NCBI RefSeq assembly: GCF_026790145.1
Contig: NZ_JALAMS010000032.1
Coordinates: 1-64,000 of the forward strand
Direction: 5' to 3'
Origin: Bacillus_I endophytica_A
Lineage (GTDB): Bacteria > Bacillota > Bacilli > Bacillales > Bacillaceae_H
DNA length: 64,000 bases
Shown: piece after piece, positions 9,614-18,148 of the stretch
Layout: each line of letters opens with the position of its first letter
How positions within the stretch are numbered: position 1 is the stretch's first letter
Translations under genes and position numbers: made by a program
The notes under the pieces: model-generated
Databases searched by the model: none
Seen by the model: only the letters and a program-made list of their open reading frames with translations
What the model was told of the DNA's origin: nothing

Positions 9614-10929
9614 TATGTTCGATCAAGTACTTGAGCCATCATAAGTGCTTTACCAACTAGCACTCCTTCACTATATGCTTCAACATCTACTTTTCCGAAC
9701 TTACGACCAATTTCAAGTATTTTTGGGCGAATTTCAAGCGTACTGTCAATTTGGACAGGTTTGATAAAATATAAAGTTACATTTTCAATAACGAGATCGC
9801 CTTTTTTATAGACACGAAGAGCTCTGTTTGTTGCTTCTGTCAATATAGTCATAAAAACCCCATTTGAAATAGTTCCCATATAGTTTGTCATTTGTGGGGT
9901 TACTTCACAACGATAATAGAAGTTATCTTTTGCCTCTGACACGTCTTGAAACTGACTTGTCACAATATCATCAATCGTCTCCCCAACTTGTGGCTGCTTT
10001 TGAATCATTTGAAGAGCTTTTAATACATCTTGCCTGCTAATAATTCCTTGAAGTATATTATATTCATCCACAACAGGTAATATTTCAATTCCTTCCCATA
10101 CCATCATATGAGCTGAGGAAGCAACAGACGTCTTTTGGTGGACAGTAATTGGATTTTTCGTCATCACTTTTTCAATAATCGTATCTCTGCTATAGTCAAT
10201 AATGTCTTTTGAAGTCACAATTCCTTTTACATGTAAATCATCATCTACAACTGGAAAACGAGTATGTTTTGTATGATGATTATACTCATACCATTTTGAT
10301 ATAGGATCACTTATGTTTAGAATAGTGGCATTCTCAGCAGATGTTAAAATATCTTCGACAAGGACAATTTCTTTTTTGATAAGGTGATCATAAATAGCTC
10401 TATTGATCATAGCTGCTACTGTAAACGTATCATAGCTTGTTGAAATAACAGGTAAAGCAAGCTCGTCCGCTAACTTTTTAACATGATCTTCAGTGTCAAA
10501 TCCTCCTGTTATCAAAACTGCGGCTCCTGCTTCTAATGCTAGCTCATGAGCATCTGTTCGATTTCCAACAATAAGCAAATTATCTGCTCCTGTGTAACGC
10601 ATCATTGCTTCAAGTTTCATTGCTCCAATAACAAACTTATTGAGTGTTTTATGAAGCCCTTCCATGCCGCCTAACACTTGCCCATCTACGATATTAACAA
10701 CTTCTTCATACGTCAACTTTTCAATATTTTCTTTTTGTTTTCGTTCAATTCTAATCGTTCCAACTCTTTCAATTGTCGAAACATACCCTTTATTTTCAGC
10801 ATCTTTGATGGCACGGTAAGCCGTCCCTTCACTTACTCCAAGGTCTTTTGCAATCTGTCGAACAGAGATCTTTTCGCCAATCGGTAAATGATCGATATGC
10901 TGCAAAATTTGTTGATGCTTTGTCGCCAC
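9613..10929 (-). CDS. ytoI: DRTGG/CBS/hotdog domain regulator YtoI
   Basis: A 438-residue multidomain protein whose ligand is unknown. In order: a winged-helix DNA-binding segment (about 1-60; IRQIAKDLGVSEGTAYRAIKDAENKGYV), a DRTGG domain (about 80-190), two CBS motifs that usually bind adenosyl nucleotides (about 195-315), and a C-terminal thioesterase-like hotdog fold (about 330-435). The combination suggests a transcription regulator that senses a nucleotide and an acyl-CoA-like ligand; that is inference. The start is GTG after AAAGGGTG. Length and place match B. subtilis YtoI. Confidence 0.88.
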   Translation of the reverse strand: MATKHQQILQHIDHLPIGEKISVRQIAKDLGVSEGTAYRAIKDAENKGYVSTIERVGTIRIERKQKENIEKLTYEEVVNIVDGQVLGGMEGLHKTLNKFVIGAMKLEAMMRYTGADNLLIVGNRTDAHELALEAGAAVLITGGFDTEDHVKKLADELALPVISTSYDTFTVAAMINRAIYDHLIKKEIVLVEDILTSAENATILNISDPISKWYEYNHHTKHTRFPVVDDDLHVKGIVTSKDIIDYSRDTIIEKVMTKNPITVHQKTSVASSAHMMVWEGIEILPVVDEYNILQGIISRQDVLKALQMIQKQPQVGETIDDIVTSQFQDVSEAKDNFYYRCEVTPQMTNYMGTISNGVFMTILTEATNRALRVYKKGDLVIENVTLYFIKPVQIDSTLEIRPKILEIGRKFGKVDVEAYSEGVLVGKALMMAQVLDRT

Positions 10930-11087
10930 GATTCTTCACCCTTTAAAATTACTTAGTTTATTTGTTAATCGCCACTGTTATCTATCTTTCTCTACAGCGT
11001 CATTTATTTTGTATACTCTACTTCATTAAACCATTTTTTTACGATGATGTAACTACTCTTTATCTTACTTTTCGTTTTTCATAATAA

Positions 11088-11114
11088 AAAGCCTTTCTTT
11101 TTACGAAAGGCTTT
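11088..11114 (-). terminator. Terminator after the 78-residue membrane gene
   Basis: Perfect 10-base stem AAAGCCTTTC / GAAAGGCTTT with a T-rich tail on the minus strand, just after the stop at 11127. Confidence 0.8.
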
Positions 11115-11126
11115 CCATCTCTTTCT

Positions 11127-11363
11127 CTACTGATACATTCTTCTTTTCAAAGGGGCTTTTGCTGTTTTCACTTTTAGTCTTTTCTCTCCTTTAGGGGCGG
11201 ATAAGAAAGCTAAGAAATTACCGCTTAAGACAAGAAGGGCAAAAAGAATCCATACTAGTGAGAAAAGACCAAATGTTCCCCCATAAAAAGGCTGTAGATA
11301 TGGCATTGCATAATAAAGCAAAAGGCTTGTTAGCAAAACATATAAAAGATATTTCTGTTTCAT
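11127..11363 (-). CDS. Unrecognised small membrane protein, 78 aa
   Basis: I do not recognise this protein. Two membrane segments are predicted (about 5-24 and 32-56), followed by a basic tail rich in lysine and arginine that should face the cytoplasm by the positive-inside rule. TAGGAGG precedes the ATG with five bases between, and a strong terminator follows, so this is a real transcription unit. It lies downstream of the 49-codon gene on the same strand with 60 bases between; the two may share a transcript. Neither has an obvious place in the B. subtilis ytoI-argH interval. Confidence 0.75.
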   Translation of the reverse strand: MKQKYLLYVLLTSLLLYYAMPYLQPFYGGTFGLFSLVWILFALLVLSGNFLAFLSAPKGEKRLKVKTAKAPLKRRMYQ

Positions 11364-11423
11364 ATGGACCTCCTAACTATTCCTTTTGCTTTATTTATAT
11401 GCAGAACTTGTCTTAATCAGACG

Positions 11424-11573
11424 TTATCCTTCACCTTGATTTTCACTGTATCCTGTATCAAAATGACCATTTTCATACGCTTCCATAATATGCTGGGTTG
11501 TCATTTGCTCTCCTTCTTCATCGTAAAAAAACATTTCATCATAAGACTTGTTTACTGACTTTGGATCTTTCAT
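11424..11573 (-). CDS. Unrecognised small acidic protein, 49 aa
   Basis: A 50-codon reading frame from ATG at 11573 to TAA at 11424. Its ribosome binding site GAGGAGTG sits seven bases before the ATG, as good as any in the window. The product is acidic and soluble, starting MKDPKSVNKSYDEMFFYDEE, with a central TTQHIMEAYENGHFD and a glycine/glutamate-rich end. It has no cysteine and no hydrophobic segment. There is a faint resemblance to the small YozQ/DUF4025 proteins, which I cannot confirm. Codon use and a coherent protein argue for a real gene. Confidence 0.7.
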   Translation of the reverse strand: MKDPKSVNKSYDEMFFYDEEGEQMTTQHIMEAYENGHFDTGYSENQGEG

Positions 11574-11646
11574 CTATTATCACTCCTCAAATTATCTTTA
11601 TTCTCCGTTATTTTCTACTTATTTTTTAACATTATTCCCAAAAAAA

Positions 11647-11674
11647 GAAGACACCTAATTGGTGTCTTCTTTTT
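11647..11674. terminator. Terminator after argH
   Basis: Perfect stem GAAGACACC / GGTGTCTTC (11647-11655 and 11661-11669) with a five-base loop and T runs on both strands. It begins at the argH stop. Confidence 0.85.
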
Positions 11675-13049
11675 ATAACGATATGTGCTGCTTTGCCTTT
11701 TCAATTGCAAGGCTCACTTGCGCAAAGCCTGTGCCTCCTTGGCTATTACGACGCTTAACAGCATTATAAGGATCAATTACATCATAAATGTCATTTTCGA
11801 AAAGATCTGATGCTTCTCTATACTGCTCTAATGTAAGATCTTGAAGATAAATGCCTTGATTAATGCATGTTAAAACAAGTTTTCCTACAACTTCATGCGC
11901 TTCTCTAAATGGCATTCCTTTTGATGCTAGATAATCGGCTAGCTCTGTCGCATTTGAGAAATCTTGTGAAGTTGCTTTCGTCATATTCTCTGTTTTGACA
12001 GTCATCGTATCAATCATGCCGCTGAAAATTGTCAACGAACCTTCAAGTGTTGTTACCGTATCAAACATTCCTTCTTTATCTTCTTGCAAATCTTTGTTAT
12101 AAGCAAGAGGAGTTCCTTTTAGAATTGTTAAAAGACTGAATAAATTTCCATATACACGGCCTGTTTTCCCTCTGATTAATTCCGCCATATCTGGATTTTT
12201 CTTCTGTGGCATAATGCTACTTCCTGTTGCATATGTGTCATCCATTTCAATAAATTGAAACTCTTGGCTTGACCATAAAATCAACTCTTCACAGAATCGA
12301 GAAAGATGGGTCATAACAAGCGAACTATTGCTTAAAAATTCAATAATAAAGTCTCGATCGCTAACGGCATCCATACTGTTTTCATAGATACCTGAAAAGC
12401 CTAATAGCTCTGCTGAGTAGTTACGATCAATAGGAAAAGTTGTGCCTGCAAGCGCTCCTGCCCCAAGGGGTGAAAGATCAATACGTTTTAATGATTCTGT
12501 AAAACGCTCAACATCTCGTTGCAACATCCAGAAATAAGCCATTAAATGGTGAGCAAATGAAACAGGCTGAGCACGTTGCAGGTGCGTATATCCTGGGAAA
12601 ACAGTCTCAATATGTGCCTCAGCTTTATTTATAAGAACTGTTTGTAGTTTCTTTAATAAGCCAATAATCTCTGTAACGTGCTTTTTTAAATAAAGATGCA
12701 TATCTGTTGCAACTTGGTCATTACGGCTTCTCCCTGTATGAAGTTTTCCTCCTACAGGCCCAATTTCATCAATAAGAAGTTTCTCTAAATTCAAATGAAT
12801 ATCTTCATACTGAGCAGAGAAAGAAAGTTCGTTACTTTTTGCTTTCTCCGCTAATTTGTTTAGTCCAGCCGTGATTTGGTCTTTCTCATCTTCTGTGAGA
12901 ATGTTGCATTTTGCAAGCATTGCAACATGAGCAAGACTTCCTTGAATATCTTCTTCTACAAGTGCTTTATCGAATGTAATAGATGCTCCGAATTCGTCAA
13001 TCCATTGCTCAGGACGTTTTGTAAAACGTCCTCCCCACAATTTGGTCAT
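11673..13049 (-). CDS. argH: Argininosuccinate lyase
   Basis: Last step of arginine synthesis: splits argininosuccinate into arginine and fumarate. Fumarase/aspartase superfamily, 458 residues, homotetramer with active sites built from three subunits. The signature loop GSSIMPQKKNPD (about 276-287), which carries the catalytic serine, and the TGRSRNDQVATD segment (about 110) are intact. The ATG overlaps the argG stop (ATGA), and AAGGAGAAGG lies inside the end of argG, so the pair is translationally coupled. Expected to be under arginine repression from the argG promoter. Confidence 0.97.
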   Translation of the reverse strand: MTKLWGGRFTKRPEQWIDEFGASITFDKALVEEDIQGSLAHVAMLAKCNILTEDEKDQITAGLNKLAEKAKSNELSFSAQYEDIHLNLEKLLIDEIGPVGGKLHTGRSRNDQVATDMHLYLKKHVTEIIGLLKKLQTVLINKAEAHIETVFPGYTHLQRAQPVSFAHHLMAYFWMLQRDVERFTESLKRIDLSPLGAGALAGTTFPIDRNYSAELLGFSGIYENSMDAVSDRDFIIEFLSNSSLVMTHLSRFCEELILWSSQEFQFIEMDDTYATGSSIMPQKKNPDMAELIRGKTGRVYGNLFSLLTILKGTPLAYNKDLQEDKEGMFDTVTTLEGSLTIFSGMIDTMTVKTENMTKATSQDFSNATELADYLASKGMPFREAHEVVGKLVLTCINQGIYLQDLTLEQYREASDLFENDIYDVIDPYNAVKRRNSQGGTGFAQVSLAIEKAKQHISL

Positions 13050-14254
13050 GAGTTCACCTTCTCCTTATTGTTCACCATGCTATTTACTTTTGTTGGTAAG
13101 CCCCAAAGGTTGATAAATCCAACAGCAGCATCATGGTTAAATTCATCTTCTTTTGTATATGTTGCAAGCTTCTCATCGTATAGAGAATTTGGCGATTTTC
13201 TTCCTTCAACAACAGCATGACCTTTGAATAGTTTCACGCGTGCTGTACCGTTTACTGTTTTTTGTGTTTCTTTTAGGAAACCTAGTAGTGCTTTTGTAAG
13301 CGGTGAGAACCAAAGACCTTCATAAATCACTTCTGTTAGTTTCTTTTCAATCACTGGTTTGAAATGAGCTACTTCTTTTACAAGTGTTAAGTCTTCAAGC
13401 TCTTTATGTGCTTTAATAAGCGTCATAGCACCTGGGCACTCATATACTTCACGAGATTTAATTCCAACAAGGCGGTTTTCAACATGATCGATACGTCCCA
13501 CACCATGTTTCCCAGCAATGTTGTTTAATTTTAAGATAAGTTCAGACAGTGGAAGATTCTCTCCATCTAACGAAACAGGAACCCCTTGAACAAACTCGAT
13601 TTCTACAACATCCGCAACATCTGGTGTTGCTTCAACTGGAGTTGTAAGATCATATGCTTCTTCAGGTGGTGCTGCCCATGGATCTTCTAAAACACCGCAC
13701 TCATTGCTTCTTCCCCATAAGTTTTGGTCAATTGAGAAAGGGCTATCCAGATTAATCGGAATTGGAATATTTTTCTCTTTTGCATATTCAATCTCTTCTT
13801 CACGAGACCATTTCCAGTCACGAACAGGAGCTAATACTTCAAGATTTGGATTTAAAGCATTAATTGATACTTCGAAACGCACTTGGTCATTTCCTTTTCC
13901 CGTACAACCGTGCGCTACAGCTACTGCATTTTCTTTTTCAGCTACTTCCACAAGTTTCGCAGCGATTAACGGACGAGAAAGCGCTGAAACAAGTGGATAT
14001 TTTCCTTCATAAAGAGTGTGCGCTTGAAGAGCTGCTAATGCATAAACATTCGCAAATTCTTCTTTTGCATCAATAACATGTGAAGAAATTGCGCCAACAG
14101 AAAGTGCTTTTGATTGAACGAAATCTAGATCTTTTCCTTCCCCGACGTCTAAACAACATGCTACAACGTCATAACCCTTCTCTTGCAACCATTTAATTGC
14201 GACTGATGTATCTAATCCACCTGAGTATGCTAACACGACTTTTTCTTTTGCCAT
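13046..14254 (-). CDS. argG: Argininosuccinate synthase
   Basis: Condenses citrulline and aspartate with ATP to argininosuccinate in the arginine pathway. The 402 residues equal the family length. An N-type ATP pyrophosphatase P-loop AYSGGLDTS is at 9-17; the citrulline/aspartate-binding region HGCTGKGNDQVRFE (about 114-127) is intact. AGAGGAGG precedes the ATG. First gene of argGH. Upstream lie a plausible promoter and two ARG-box-like operators. Confidence 0.97.
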   Translation of the reverse strand: MAKEKVVLAYSGGLDTSVAIKWLQEKGYDVVACCLDVGEGKDLDFVQSKALSVGAISSHVIDAKEEFANVYALAALQAHTLYEGKYPLVSALSRPLIAAKLVEVAEKENAVAVAHGCTGKGNDQVRFEVSINALNPNLEVLAPVRDWKWSREEEIEYAKEKNIPIPINLDSPFSIDQNLWGRSNECGVLEDPWAAPPEEAYDLTTPVEATPDVADVVEIEFVQGVPVSLDGENLPLSELILKLNNIAGKHGVGRIDHVENRLVGIKSREVYECPGAMTLIKAHKELEDLTLVKEVAHFKPVIEKKLTEVIYEGLWFSPLTKALLGFLKETQKTVNGTARVKLFKGHAVVEGRKSPNSLYDEKLATYTKEDEFNHDAAVGFINLWGLPTKVNSMVNNKEKVNS

Positions 14255-14707
14255 TTCTAAAATCCTCCTCTTAATATCCTTGCATTTATATATAAGTATA
14301 TTTTTATCGATTTGTTTTTTTATTCATCTTTGTTAATAATAATGTATCACCTATCTCTCTGACTTTCAATACTTATTCATAAAAAAGTATAAATATTAGT
14401 GTATATTTCTTATTTTTTTTATTTTCTCTTTCTATTTACTTTTTATTTAAACCCGCTAACATAAGGTTTTTAGCCCTTTCATCTTCTTTTGCTTTCAATG
14501 TTCACCTTTTTCTCTTTTTCTATCTTTTTGCAAGAAACAATGAATAATCACTACATATTCAGCAAATACACATATTCCAAAAAAACAGGAACAAGTACTA
14601 ACATAGCGGGCGAGAAGCAACAGTTTTTATACCTTATGAAAAGAAGGAAGAATTGTTGAATAAAGGGAGAAGCCTAAATTTTTTATAGGTATGTTATAAA
14701 ATAAAAA
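14255..14707. other. argG upstream region
   Basis: About 450 bases between argG and the moaB terminator. The 130 bases next to argG hold the promoter and ARG boxes listed separately. The remaining AT-rich sequence (about 14400-14700) has no supported reading frame; a 36-codon plus-strand frame lacks a ribosome binding site. Confidence 0.5.
14313..14379 (-). promoter_or_regulatory. argG promoter with two ARG-box-like operators
   Basis: Two sequences on the minus strand resemble the Bacillus AhrC/ArgR box TGAATAAAAATTCA: TGAATAAAAAAACA (14313-14326) and TGAATAAGTATTGA (14366-14379), each about 12 of 14. A possible sigma-A promoter lies between and across them: TTGAAA (14364-14369), 17-base spacer, TACATT (14341-14346). 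Boxes over the -35 and just past the start site suit repression by arginine-bound AhrC. Confidence 0.5.
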
Positions 14708-14730
14708 GAAGCTGAAAAACTCTCAGCTTC
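14708..14730 (-). terminator. Terminator after moaB
   Basis: Perfect eight-base stem GAAGCTGA / TCAGCTTC followed on the minus strand by CTTTTTATTTT. Confidence 0.8.
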
Positions 14731-14741
14731 TTTTAAAAAAG

Positions 14742-15245
14742 TTATTTAATATGTTTTATAACGTGAGCAAGTTCAGGGATAATAAGTTTATCCATTGCAA
14801 GTTTAACAGCTCCTGAAGAGCCTGGAAGAGAGAAAAGAGCTGTGTTCTGCACCACTCCGGCTGCAGCCCTACTTAATAGTGCTGCAGATCCGATATCTTC
14901 TTGATAACTTAACATACGGAAAAGTTCACCAAAGCCAACGATTTCCTTTTCAAAAAGAGGTGTGACAGTCTCAATTGTTACATCTCTTTTAGCAAGTCCT
15001 GTTCCTCCGTTTGTAATAACTGCTTCAATACGTTCATCATTAATTAACCTTTGAACAGCTTCTAAAATCACGTCTTTTTCATCTTTTACAATCACGTGCT
15101 CAACAACTTTAAAATTCTTTTCTCCTAGTTTCTCTTTTATGAGTGCTCCACTTTTGTCTGTTTCTTTTGTTCTTGTATCACTAATTGTAATAACTCCACA
15201 AGCAACAACCGTTGGTGCTTCCCTTTTGTGTTCTTCAACGCTCAT
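14742..15245 (-). CDS. moaB: Molybdenum cofactor biosynthesis protein MoaB
   Basis: MoaB/Mog-fold protein of 167 residues, expected to adenylylate molybdopterin before metal insertion in molybdenum cofactor synthesis. The fold signatures ISDTR near residue 21 and NGGTGLAKRDVTIE near 78 are present, as is the PGSSGAVKLAM segment of the active site. GGGAGG lies seven bases before the ATG. Its start overlaps the end of the EcsC-like gene by 11 bases. No other moa or moe gene is in the window. Confidence 0.92.
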   Translation of the reverse strand: MSVEEHKREAPTVVACGVITISDTRTKETDKSGALIKEKLGEKNFKVVEHVIVKDEKDVILEAVQRLINDERIEAVITNGGTGLAKRDVTIETVTPLFEKEIVGFGELFRMLSYQEDIGSAALLSRAAAGVVQNTALFSLPGSSGAVKLAMDKLIIPELAHVIKHIK

Positions 15246-16086
15246 TTTGCTTTCCTCCCTTCTCTTCCATTAAGAAGCGATATTGATAGAAGCGTTTTGC
15301 AAAATCCGTTACTTCAGCTGTGAATTTGTAGTTGAAACTGCCTGAAAGAAGCATTGCAAAGAGAGAACGCTTCTTTGAAGAGTGACGTCTTGTTGATAAA
15401 ATAAGCATTGTTTTAATAATTTGTTGTAATAGATGAGCACTTAATGCATTATGTAATACTTTTTCGCTTTGCTCATTATAATAGGCCGTTTCAAACGTCT
15501 CAATCTCTTCTTTCAGTTGCTCCCAAGCAGCGAAACGATACTCTTTTGGCACAATAGCTGCATGAAATATTTTTAGAATAAGAATCATTTCAAATGGGTC
15601 TTCACAATCATATCCATAGCTTAGTGCTGTTAAATGGATAGATTGAAAGTTCAATGTGATGAGAAGAGGAATATCTGTGCCAACAAATAAAACATTTCCT
15701 GTTCCAGAAGCTGCTCCTTGAACAAACGAATAAAGCCGCTGCTTTTTCAGCTGCTCATCAGCGAGGTATGACAACTGATCAATATTTAGCATCTTAAGAT
15801 CTTGAATTTCCTCTATGCGTTCGTCTAGCAATGAAGCGGTTTTTAGAAGACGTTTACGCTCGCTTTTTTGTATGTAAGATCGATCAATAAAACCTTGAAG
15901 GTGAAAAAGCCCATTGTCTAGAAACTCCATGTACTTGTAATATTTATCTTCAGGAAGGGAGTCAAAAAAGTTTTGCAGCAACTGCTTGTTCTCTCTCTCA
16001 GCTGATGTTAAACTCCACTTTTCAAGCTCCTGTTCCCATTGCAAGATTTCTTCAAGCATAATTCTTTCTCGGCTTGTACGTTTCAT
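15235..16086 (-). CDS. EcsC family protein
   Basis: A 283-residue EcsC-family protein. EcsC is named for the third gene of the Bacillus ecs transporter operon, but its biochemical role is unknown. The protein is mostly helical; the family core (SYLADEQLKKQRLYSFVQGAASG, about 118-140, then a hydrophobic stretch ending in GTDIPLLITLNF) is visible. The ATG at 16086 follows GGAGGTG with six bases between; the longer frame up to 16143 has no ribosome binding site. It overlaps moaB by 11 bases, so the two form an operon although no functional link is known. Confidence 0.8.
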   Translation of the reverse strand: MKRTSRERIMLEEILQWEQELEKWSLTSAERENKQLLQNFFDSLPEDKYYKYMEFLDNGLFHLQGFIDRSYIQKSERKRLLKTASLLDERIEEIQDLKMLNIDQLSYLADEQLKKQRLYSFVQGAASGTGNVLFVGTDIPLLITLNFQSIHLTALSYGYDCEDPFEMILILKIFHAAIVPKEYRFAAWEQLKEEIETFETAYYNEQSEKVLHNALSAHLLQQIIKTMLILSTRRHSSKKRSLFAMLLSGSFNYKFTAEVTDFAKRFYQYRFLMEEKGGKQNER

Positions 16087-16221
16087 TCTTACACCTCCGT
16101 TATTGTTAAAGATTATTTTAACACAAGGGGATATAAGAAACATTAGGCGGTTACAGTTATCATTCCTTTATATTAAAATGAAAGAGACGGAACGTAAAAA
16201 GAAGGAGGCTATTTTTTTCCT

Positions 16222-16959
16222 ATGAAAAATTCAATAAAACTTATCGCACTCGATATGGATGGTACATTGTTAGATAATGAACAAAATGTATCTTCTCAAA
16301 ACAAAGAGGCTATTAAGCTTGCTAAGCAAAAAGGAATTCCAACTGTATTGAGTACAGGACGCTCACTTCTCACATGTCGTGAATATGCAGAATCGTTGGA
16401 GCTTTCCTCCTTCCTTGTTACTTCAAATGGAAGTGAAATATGGGATTCTGCTTTTAAGCTTGTTGACCGCAATCTTATTGAGCATGCTCATATCGAAAAA
16501 CTATGGGAACTCAAACAAAAGTATAATATTCACTTTTGGGCCTCCACAACAGAACGATTATGGAGAGAAGAATTTCCTGATAAAATTGTGGAACATGAGT
16601 GGTTAAAGTTTGGATTTGATATTCCAGATGATAGCATCAGAGAAGCTGTTTTAGGAGAACTTCAAGAAAGCAAACAGCTTGAAATCACAAATTCAAGCCC
16701 AACAAATATTGAAATTAATGCTGTTGGAATTAATAAAGCAAAAGCATTGATGAAAGTTTGTGAACGATTAAATATTACAATGGATAACGTCATTGCAATG
16801 GGAGACAGCTTAAATGATATCGCTATGATTGAAGAAGCAGGTGTGGGAGTTGCAATGGGAAATGCCCAAGAAGTTGTTAAAGAAAAAGCAGATTGGATTA
16901 CTTCTCCCAATATTGAGAATGGAGTTGCAAAAGCTATCCATCACTGGGTTTTATCCTAA
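16222..16959 (+). CDS. HAD-superfamily phosphatase, Cof type
   Basis: Haloacid-dehalogenase-like phosphatase of the Cof/YwpJ group, 245 residues, likely acting on sugar phosphates or flavin/pyridoxal phosphates; the substrate cannot be read from sequence. Motif I ALDMDGTLLD (about 9-18) carries the nucleophile aspartate, motif II is VLSTGR near 44, motif III a lysine in INKAKAL, and motif IV is MGDSLNDIAMIEEAG near 193. The GGAGG is 13 bases before the ATG, which is unusually far; no other start is in reach, so translation may be weak. Confidence 0.88.
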   Translation: MKNSIKLIALDMDGTLLDNEQNVSSQNKEAIKLAKQKGIPTVLSTGRSLLTCREYAESLELSSFLVTSNGSEIWDSAFKLVDRNLIEHAHIEKLWELKQKYNIHFWASTTERLWREEFPDKIVEHEWLKFGFDIPDDSIREAVLGELQESKQLEITNSSPTNIEINAVGINKAKALMKVCERLNITMDNVIAMGDSLNDIAMIEEAGVGVAMGNAQEVVKEKADWITSPNIENGVAKAIHHWVLS

Positions 16960-16961
16960 AT

Positions 16962-16989
16962 AAAAATCCCCTTCTATGAGGGGATTTTT
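16962..16989. terminator. Bidirectional terminator between the HAD gene and namA
   Basis: Perfect 10-base stem AAAAATCCCC / GGGGATTTTT with an eight-base loop between convergent genes. Confidence 0.85.
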
Positions 16990-16991
16990 AT

Positions 16992-18005
16992 TTACCAGCC
17001 GTATTCGTATTGAACAGGAGCTTCAATTTCTTCACGAAGTTCTTTTGCAGCTGTTCTTGGCCAATATGGATCGCGAAGCAATTCACGGGCTAAGAATACT
17101 AGGTCTGCACGATTGTTACGTAAAATCTCTTCCGCTTGGAAACCGTTTGTAATAAGACCAACGGCTCCTGTATCAATATTTGCCTCATTTTTAATTTGAT
17201 CTGCAAATTGAACTTGATAACCAGGATATGCTGTAATTGGCGCTGGGGCTACGGCACCTGAACTTACATCAATAAGATCTACACCTTGTTCTTTCATCCA
17301 TTTCGCAAATGGAACATAGTCGTCAGCTTTTAAGCCTTCGTCAAGATAGTCAAATGCAGAAACGCGAACAAATAGTGGTCCATTCCATTCTTCTTTCACA
17401 GCTTCAATCACTTCTTTTAAGAAACGATAGCGATTTTGGGCTGATCCACCATACTCATCTTCGCGTTTATTACTAATTGGAGAAAGAAATTCATTAATTA
17501 GATAACCATGTGCACCGTGAATTTCAATAATATCGAATCCAGCTGCTTTTGCCCTACGCGCACCTTCTTTAAAGTTTTGGACCTTATTTTGAATATCTTC
17601 CTTTGTCATTTCTTTCGGTGTTTTGTAGCTCTCATCAAAAGCAATAGCAGAAGGAGCCAAAATTTCTTCTTCAAGCTCCGCTTTACGACCTGCGTGTGCA
17701 AGCTGAATGGCTACTTTTGCACCGTGCTCTTTACTTAAAGAAACGATATTTTTTAATCCATCAATATGTTCATCGCTCCAAATCCCCAGATCACGAGAAG
17801 AAATACGTCCTTCTGATGAGACAGCTGTTGCTTCAACCATAATAAGACCAACTTGACCAACAGCACGAGTTGTATAGTGTGTTAAGTGCCAGTTTTTCAC
17901 TTTTCCACTTTCATCACTTGAATACATGCACATAGGAGACATAACAATTCTATTTTTGATTGTAACGCCTTTCACTGTATAAGGAGAAAATAACTTTGTT
18001 TTCAT
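16992..18005 (-). CDS. namA: NADPH dehydrogenase of the Old Yellow Enzyme family
   Basis: FMN-dependent ene-reductase that uses NADPH to reduce activated C=C bonds in enones, nitro-compounds and electrophiles; B. subtilis YqjM/NamA is induced by oxidative stress. The 337 residues include the redox-tuning cysteine in MSPMCMYSS (about C26), the substrate-binding HGAHGYL pair (about 164-167) and the FMN phosphate loop near GLITNGF. The C-terminal arginine-rich end (LLRDPYWPRTAAKEL) fits the YqjM subgroup, in which a neighbouring subunit's arginine finger completes the site. GGGAGG precedes the ATG. Single gene. Confidence 0.93.
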   Translation of the reverse strand: MKTKLFSPYTVKGVTIKNRIVMSPMCMYSSDESGKVKNWHLTHYTTRAVGQVGLIMVEATAVSSEGRISSRDLGIWSDEHIDGLKNIVSLSKEHGAKVAIQLAHAGRKAELEEEILAPSAIAFDESYKTPKEMTKEDIQNKVQNFKEGARRAKAAGFDIIEIHGAHGYLINEFLSPISNKREDEYGGSAQNRYRFLKEVIEAVKEEWNGPLFVRVSAFDYLDEGLKADDYVPFAKWMKEQGVDLIDVSSGAVAPAPITAYPGYQVQFADQIKNEANIDTGAVGLITNGFQAEEILRNNRADLVFLARELLRDPYWPRTAAKELREEIEAPVQYEYGW

Positions 18006-18108
18006 ATCTTTCGCCTCCCGAAATTTTTAAATTGAAACAGAGATATTGTATCATCTCCCCTTCTACACTTCACTTAAGATGCTCAAAATAAATCTTCTTT
18101 ATAAAAAA

Positions 18109-18140
18109 AAAGCCTCTTTCCCATAAGGAAAAGAGGCTTT
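18109..18140 (-). terminator. Terminator after ackA
   Basis: Arms AAAGCCTCTTT and AAAGAGGCTTT flank a short loop, with nine T residues following on the minus strand. Confidence 0.85.
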
Positions 18141-18148
18141 CTCTTTTA

